DNA of 64,000 bases from Macrostomum hystrix (taxonomy: Eukaryota > Platyhelminthes > Macrostomidae): NCBI GenBank assembly GCA_950097015.1, contig CATNEN010000003.1, positions 10,453,501 through 10,517,500 of the forward strand. Direction: 5' to 3'. A model generated the notes under the pieces. That model ran no database searches. It saw only the letters and a program-made list of their open reading frames with translations, and was not told the origin of the DNA. Made by a program: the position numbers and the translations under genes. Below are positions 57,792 to 64,000 of the stretch, piece by piece (positions within the stretch are counted from its first letter, which is position 1; each line of letters begins with the position of its first letter).

Positions 57792-60700
57792 TTAACTGAC
57801 GCTGCCTCGATTGGCTAGCCTTTGGCCAGTCTCCGAGCTACCAGCTGCCGGGGCTGTGGCGTTGCCCGACACGATTGTGCTACCAGTGGCGCCGCCGCTA
57901 TCAAAGGAGCCCTGATTTACGTGTCCGCCGCTGACACTGGCGGCTGTTGTTGTCGAGGTGGCCCCGGAGGCCGACGAGGCCCCGCTAGCGCCGGCGCCAG
58001 AACCAGACGTTGACGGCACATCGGCGCCGTACCATTTGTGCGCCTTCGGCTTCATGCGGGACAGGATGGCGTTGCTGGCCTCGAATGCGGACTGGATTTC
58101 GTCCTTCCACTGGCTGATGAGGACGCGATCCTGCAGATTTTTTGGGATGGCATGAGAATTCTGTAATTCCTGGAGTCTGCTCAGTGTGAGCCTGGATTCT
58201 TTTCAGGGAAATCCCATAATCCCTTGATGGAAATCCTAGAATCACTCTAGGAAAATCCCAGAATCCCTCTAAGGAAATCCGAGAATCCCTCTAAGGAAAT
58301 CCGGGAATCCCTCTAGGGAAATCCTAGAATCTACCCAGACAAATCCCAGTATCCCTCTAGGGAAATCCCAGAATCTATCCAGACAAATCCCAGAATCCCT
58401 CTAGGGAAATCCGAGAATCCCTCTAGGGAAATCCCAGAATCTATCCAGACAAATCCCAGAATCCCTCTAGGGAAATCCGAGAATCCTTCTAGGGAAATCC
58501 CAGAATTTACGCAACTCTAAAAGAAAACTTTCAGGATAGCCCAAGAATCCTATCAGAAAAATCCAAGAATACTTAAATCTTTGGATCCCGAAATCTTTCC
58601 AAGAAAACCTAGAATCTTTCCAGGAAAACCAATAATATTTTCAGGAAAACCTAAAATCTTTCTAGGAAAAGCTATAATCTTTCCAGATGAACCTAGAATC
58701 TTTCCAGGAAAATCTTAAATCTTTCTAGGAAAAGCTATAATCTTTCTAGGAAAACCTAGAATCTTCCAGGAAAACCTAGAATCTTCCAGGAAAACCTAGA
58801 AGCTTTCTATTAAAACCTAGAATCTTTCTAGGAAAACCTAGAATCTTTCTATTAAAACCTAGAATCTTTCTATTAAAACCTAGAATCTTCCAGGAAAACC
58901 TAGAATCTTCCAGGAAAACCTAGAAGCTTTCTATTAAAACCTAGAATCTTTCTAGGAAAACCTAGAATCTTCCAGGAAAACCTAGAAGCTTTCTATTAAA
59001 ACCTAGAATCTTTCTAGGAAAACCTAGAATCTTCCAGGAAAACCTAGAAGCTTTCTATTAAAACCTAGAATCTTTCTAGGAAAACCTAGAATCTTCCAGG
59101 AAAACCTAGAAGCTTTCTATTAAAACCTAGAATCTTTCTAGGAAAACCTAGAATCTTCCAGGAAAACCTAGAAGCTTTCTATTAAAACCTAGAATCTTTC
59201 TAGGAAAACCTAGAATCTTCCAGGAAAACCTAGAAGCTTTCTATTAAAACCTAGAATCTTTCTAGGAAAACCTAGAATCTTCCAGGAAAACCTAGAAGCT
59301 TTCTATTAAAACCTAGAATCTTTCTAGGAAAATTACAGAAAAACTCCATCGAAATCCTAGAATACTTTATATTAGAAATCCCACAATCATGACAAACCTG
59401 AGATGTAATGTAGACCTTCTGATCATTCTTGAGCACAATGGCGATACAGTTCTCATATTTGTGGACCTTTTGAAATTCCTGGCCAATCTCGCGTATGTCG
59501 AACATGCTAATCAATTCGGCGCCCTTCTTCTGCAGCAGGCCGTCTCGAGATTTGCCATAGAACTCCAGCCGATTAGGGAAGAGTTTCAGGTGCTTCTTCT
59601 GCCACGTCTGGAGGAACGGTCCGCCAAGGCGCTGTATTTCGCCTTCAACAATACAGTCGGATCCGGCCGTGAGGTCCAGCTGTTGTTCGCATTCGTCGCG
59701 CTTGCCTCGCTTCTTCTGCTCAAGTTTGTCAGTCTCCTGGTTGACGTATTCGAAAACAGTTTCGGCTATTTCGGCTTGCCATCGCTCGGATACCACCAGG
59801 GAGAAATTGCGGTACAACTGCTGATCGGCTTCGGTTAGTTTGATGCCTGTTTATTGGATATTTGAATATGAGAATCGGCGTGAATCATCCGCTAATACTA
59901 CTTACAATACCTAGCCCACAGTGAATGCGAAATTATCATATAACTACAATAATGGCTTTTGAAATAAGTTATTGTTATTTTAGAAATCGGTCATACATTT
60001 AGGTCATACAAGAATTGGTGAAAATAGTATAGTGATAGTGCATAGTGATAGAGGTTGTAGACTAGTGGTTAGGGCTGCGAAATCACGACTTGAAGGTCGA
60101 GGGTTCGATTCTTAACTCCACTGGAAAAATTTGTGTCCTTTAGCAAGACACTTAACTCTGCATTGCTTCAGTTCACCCAGCTATTAAATGGGTACCAGCA
60201 TTAGTTGGGGTAATTGAAGGTGGGTGGGGGCGTCTACCCAGTCCATGGACTGAACAGCTGTACCAGCACCAATATACCAATATTGGGGCAGATGTAATAA
60301 AAAAAGTAAAATTTGTTATTTTAGATTCGTCATACAGGAATTTGTCGTTTTAGGCAAGACTATTTTTGTCTACAGTCTCTTTTCCCAAAGTATTTTTGTG
60401 TACAGTCATTTGGCTCAGCAGTCAAATTGTGACAGTCAATTGTCGTGCACCCGTCACGCATGAATTGACAACATACAACAAATTGCGTTTCTTAATTGGT
60501 CGAAGAAAGAAAAGGTAAGGTAACGAGACCCTTCAGGCGAAACATATCTAAAAGACTAACAACGACAAAAGAGTAAGAGGTGAAAAATGAGGTGGGTGAG
60601 GAAAGACAGACTAGCATTGAGCCAATCAGAGACGAGGAAGAGATTAGAGAAAGTTCTAGCTAAGAACTTTAGTATACAAAGGGAGATGTCAGCAGAGGGT

Positions 60701-63700
60701 GCGCGGAGACAAAGCAATAATAATAATTGCAGGAGGGCTGCGGGCAGTGGCACATCATTTGGTGACACTAGACACGCAGCCTGCGAGGAGGCAATTCTGC
60801 CCATTTCGCTGACTCCTGAGCACACACGCACACAGATACCGTACGCAGGCACACGCTCACACAGGTGTGTACATCTGCCCTGACTTTCTCATCGTCAGGC
60901 AGTGTACACTCTCACTGTGCCTTGGAGGTTGGCCCTCAAGGGCGTAGATTGCACGGCAAGCCCCCAAGCCTTCTCTCCGCGGCTGCGCCCCAAATAAATG
61001 TGGCCTCGCCGTGGAATCGAACTTAGGGACCTTGATGCGAGAGGCAAACGCGATAACCGCTCGGCCACCGCCCCCGAGACAAAGCAAAGCCAAAGACAGA
61101 GAATGGAGAATTAGGATCATACAAAATTTGGTCACTAATCCCCACCTTTCGTGTCCTCCTCGTCGAATGAGCCAATGTCGAAGGCGTCGTGCGCGTTGAC
61201 CTCACCGCGTGGCGGCACCAGAGGCGCCGGGTACTTCTGCAGGTAGACCTGGCCCCAGTCGATACCGGCAAAGAACGGGTGCTCTTTGAGCTCGACGGCG
61301 CCGCGACCTCGACAGCCGGTGCGTTGATCCACGTCTCTGGCTAGCAGGCCCTCCAATAGGTCGCGAATCTCCGGCGACATACTGTCGTTAAAATCCGGAT
61401 TAACTGTCATTGTCATGCGATCAATCTCGTGCTTATCCTTGGTCTTGTGATTCCTAAATGGACTATGGCCTTTCAATAGTTTATAGAGCATGCAGCCGTA
61501 GCTGAACCAATCAGCGGAGCTGTCGTAGGCTGTGCCCTTCTGCAGCACCTCCGGCGCCATGTAGCCGTGCGTGCCGACGCTGGCGTGCGGCTTTTTCTTG
61601 GAAAAATCGCAAGCCAAACCGAGGTCGCTGATGCGAACGTGACCGTGCTCGTCAAGCAGTATGTTAGCCGGCTGCGTGCATTAATGGATTTGAAACTAAA
61701 TTAGGTAATTAAAAATGATGAAAATAGAAAACCACCCCACTCCCTGAGCCAATAGAAAACCTCCTCACTCTCTGAGCCAATAGACAAATCGGTCATTCTA
61801 AACTGGCCAATCGGTCATCGCACACGAACCCACCTTCAAATCGCGGTAGACCACAAATCTTGAGTGCATATGCTCCAGTCCCAGCAGTACTTCGGCTGCG
61901 TAGAATTTCACTTCCTTCTCGGCGAATACGCCGTGCTGTGACAGGTGATAATGCAGGTCGCCGCCATTCATCAGGTCGAGAATGAAGCAGAGTTTTTCGC
62001 TAGTCTGAAAAGCGTAGGTCATGCAGACGATGAAGGGACAGCCGTCCCCGGTGCTAACTAGCGACAGCATGATCCGTTCATTTAGTGCCAGGGTTTCGCC
62101 ACCCTTCAGTTTGATTCGCTTCTTATCCAGACACTTCATGGCGTACATTTTGCCGGTGTCGGCTTTGCGACAACCGTAGACTTCGCCGAAGCCGCCGCGG
62201 CCGATGATGCGATGAACGCTGAAGTCGTTGGTGGTTAACTGGAATGTGGGGGCAGATTAAGTAAGTTAAACTTGATTGGTAAAAGTAACGATATCTATTG
62301 TGCAAGCAACGAATTAAAATGTTAAGTAACTTCAGTTATAGCAGGGTTAACGCGATTGCTTCTCGCACCAAGGTCCCTGAGCTCGATTCCGCGGTGAGGC
62401 CACATTCACAGTAAGAAAGTCAGAGCAGATGTACACACCTGTGTATGTGTGCCTATGCACGGTATCTGTGTGCGTGTGTTATCAGGAGTCAGCGAAATCG
62501 GCAGAATTGCCTCCTCGCTGGCTGCAGACATGGTGTCACCAAATTATGTGCCCATCGTTCACAGCCCTCTTGCAAATAAAATCATTAGTATTTCTTATGT
62601 AACGGAAGTCGATAAAAAGTAACGGAGAAAAACAAAAGGCGATTTCGAAGAAAACAAACGGATTTTTTAAATTAAAAAATAACTTTGTTGGAAAGCTTTT
62701 ACAAAACGAATAGTAACAGAAATTTTATTAAATTAAAAGTAACGGTTTTCTTAAGCAGCCGTAAGCTTACGCTGATATTCAACTCCAGATTCTTCCACTG
62801 ACAGAAGCGAGTGAATTTATCCGATCTAACAAACAGATCGAAGGCTTCCCGTTTGAGGATTTCGCAGATCTCTCTGGCGTAGACGCTGAATGTGTCCTGC
62901 GGCAGGCTGCTGGATCGTTGCGAGGCTGTTAGCCGCTCCTGAACAAATGCGACAGCCGCCGTGCTGAACCTGTGGCTCTGGGCTAGCAGCTCCTAACAAT
63001 TCAATCGATTTTTCTTTGAAATATTCAAAGCCTCTTATATAATCCGCTTATTCAGATCTATTAGGGAGACACTACCCTCCGATTATTCAGGTCATTTGGA
63101 AGACACTACCCTCCGATTATTCAGGTCTAATAGGGAGACACTACCCTCCGTTTATTCAGGTCTATTAAGGAGACACTACCCTCCGTTTATTCAGGTCTAT
63201 TAGGGAGACACTACCCTCCGTTTATTCAGGTCTATTAAGGAGACACTACCCTCCGTTTATTCAGGTCTATTAAGGAGACACTACCCTCCGTTTATTCAGG
63301 TCTATTAGGGAGACACTACCCTCCGTTTATTCAGGTCTATTAAGGAGACACTACCCTCCGTTTATTCAGGTCTATTAGGGAGACACTAGACTCCGTTTAT
63401 TCAATCGAACAGTGGAGACTGAACCCTCCCATAGACATATCAATAAGTCTAAACCAACTACTAAATCATGTTCTACTGACCTGCATGATGAAGCTATCGT
63501 AGATATTTCTTCCAAGCTTCATTCGCATATCTTCACAGTCCAAATCTTCAAACTTTTTAATCTCTTCGTAGAAAGCCAAAACCTGCGAGCAGTCTTCCAA
63601 TTGTTGATCAACAAACTCTTTGAACAATAAGAAGCCAAGGCGTTGATTGAAGATCTTTTCAAATGTCACTTCCCCATTCTTAGTCAGGTGTTTAAACATG

Positions 63701-63712
63701 ACACTTCGGACA
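57792..63712 (-). CDS. G-protein-coupled receptor kinase, GRK2/3 (beta-adrenergic receptor kinase) type, partial
   Basis: It phosphorylates activated receptors at the plasma membrane. Six exons seen: 63712-63481, 62992-62771, 62238-61834, 61671-61146, 59846-59398, 58130-57792; all phases fit and give 723 aa. The first exon (about 40 residues in relatives) lies beyond 64000. RGS-homology region: VRSVMFKH, then [18 protein letters not shown] and [12 protein letters not shown], up to [14 protein letters not shown]. Kinase domain: glycine loop [22 protein letters not shown], catalytic [18 protein letters not shown] in place of DFG as in all GRKs, then [14 protein letters not shown] tail: [22 protein letters not shown] domain: [20 protein letters not shown] to [19 protein letters not shown], which binds G-beta-gamma and lipid. 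Odd: an extra Gly in [10 protein letters not shown], and a long Ser/Gly/Thr/Ala-rich C-terminal tail (about 80 residues) replacing the vertebrate end. Introns carry SINEs and arrays. Confidence 0.96.
58256..59352. repeat. composite minisatellite in GRK last intron
   Basis: First CGAGAATCCCTCTAGGGAAA-type 22-bp units mixed with AGAATCTATCCAGACAAATC. From about 58590 come 20-21-bp units AGGAAAACCTAGAATCTTTC, organised into a higher-order unit of about 62 bp that repeats at least seven times. On the minus strand each unit reads TTCTAGGTTTTCCT, with an AG|GT in the middle. The intron is 59397-58131, so the array fills most of it. Confidence 0.93.
60051..60311 (+). mobile_element. tRNA-derived SINE, family A
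   Basis: In the GRK intron 61145-59847, opposite to the gene. Head GAGGTTGTAGACTAGTGGTT, B box GGGTTCGATTC, body AGCAAGACACTTAACTCTGC and CAGTCCATGGACTGAACAG, A-rich end AATAAAAAAAGTAAAA. It is the clearest family A copy in the window. Confidence 0.78.
60718..61075 (-). mobile_element. full-length SINE family B copy with target-site duplication
   Basis: The minus-strand head GGGGGCGGTGGCCGAGCGGT is tRNA-like; the element ends in a TTATTATTATTGC-like triplet tail. It is flanked by GAGACAAAGCAA at 60706-60717 and 61076-61087, a perfect 12-bp target duplication. Length is 358 bp. The 3' half (ACACAGGTGTGTACATCTGC region and beyond, ending near TTGGTGACACTAGACACGCA on plus) is missing from the truncated copies. 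It lies in the same orientation as the GRK gene, within an intron. Confidence 0.88.
62341..62577 (+). mobile_element. SINE family B copy, 5'-truncated and internally deleted
   Basis: In the GRK intron 62770-62239, antisense to the gene. It has the tRNA part from GGTTAACGCGATTGCTTCTC, then jumps from GGTGAGGCCACATTCA to the late body GTACACACCTGTGTATGTG and the 3' half CAGCGAAATCGGCAGAATTG. Confidence 0.75.
63055..63400. repeat. minisatellite in GRK intron, ~35-bp unit
   Basis: About ten units containing TCCGTTTATTCAGGTCTATT followed by AGGGAGACACTACCC, filling most of the 488-bp intron 63480-62993. Units alternate TAAGG and TAGGG. Confidence 0.92.
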
Positions 63713-64000
63713 CTGTGTTAGAAAAAACAATATGGGACATGCTTCAGCTATATAAATAAAATAATATGACGTAGCAACTTGCATATAGATAGTTAGTCAT
63801 ATAGTTACTTATTTTTGTATGATTTATTGATATGCTGGGAAAATGTAAAGTAAACATAGTTTAAGCAATTTTAGTCCATCTATGTTTAGATACACAGCAT
63901 TAAATACAAAGCAGCTAGCAAGTACAACAAGTTTTAAAAGTTGTAATTAAATTTAATTTTTTACTGATAAAAAAGATTAATAATATATTATATATTTTTT
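63713..64000. other. part of GRK intron upstream of the first visible exon
   Basis: AT-rich sequence; the exon at 63712 is preceded on the minus strand by a good acceptor (TTTTTTCTAACACAG), so this is intron and the first coding exon lies outside the window. Confidence 0.75.

Overview
This is animal nuclear DNA. The genes have introns with GT..AG borders, and I could join exons so that reading phase is kept across every junction. The protein set is an innexin, a DM-domain plus DMA-domain transcription factor, a GRK2/3-type kinase, an SLC16-type transporter and a mitochondrial ATPase inhibitor. An innexin with the YYQWV signature points to a non-chordate bilaterian. Its amino end (MVGSEF...NFLFTP...VTVKQY) looks to me most like flatworm or other lophotrochozoan innexins, but the species is not proven from sequence alone.

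Layout. 1-18.2 kb: no convincing host gene; a long series of unrelated minisatellites, one LINE remnant (3812-4352, minus) and tRNA-derived SINEs. 18.3-28.2 kb: innexin gene (plus), four coding exons, 499 aa; each of its introns, including a probable 5'UTR intron, is almost wholly a different minisatellite. 28.4-32.8 kb: two more arrays and a small hAT-type non-autonomous element whose body is itself a minisatellite. 33.5-36.1 kb: an uncharacterised four-exon gene (minus, 587 aa). 36.2-39.4 kb: a complete P-element-like transposon with 128-bp identical terminal inverted repeats, an 8-bp target duplication and an intact 827-aa THAP-domain transposase. 40.9-45.3 kb: SLC16/monocarboxylate-transporter-like gene (minus, 5 exons, 576 aa). 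47.4-48.5 kb: DMRT gene (plus, 2 exons, 330 aa). 53.1-53.5 kb: IF1 ATPase inhibitor (minus). 57.8-63.7 kb: GRK2/3-type kinase (minus, six exons seen; the first exon lies beyond the window).

Repeats are the dominant theme. About thirty tandem arrays (units about 12-59 bp) cover roughly 27 kb, near 42% of the window by my hand estimate. Two tRNA-derived SINE families are present: A, with a perfect B box GGTTCGATTCC; and B, leucine/serine-tRNA-like, about 358 bp, one copy with a 12-bp target duplication. The host genes are unrelated in function and do not form a pathway cluster.

The strongest candidates for something new are the apparently intact and recent P-type transposon, whose single 76-nt intron, if retained, gives a truncated 509-aa product as in Drosophila P repressor regulation; the minisatellite-filled introns; and the hAT element carrying a minisatellite family that also occurs at two other places in the window. 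All coordinates of arrays are approximate to about 10-20 bases; exon borders were assigned by hand from splice motifs and phase.
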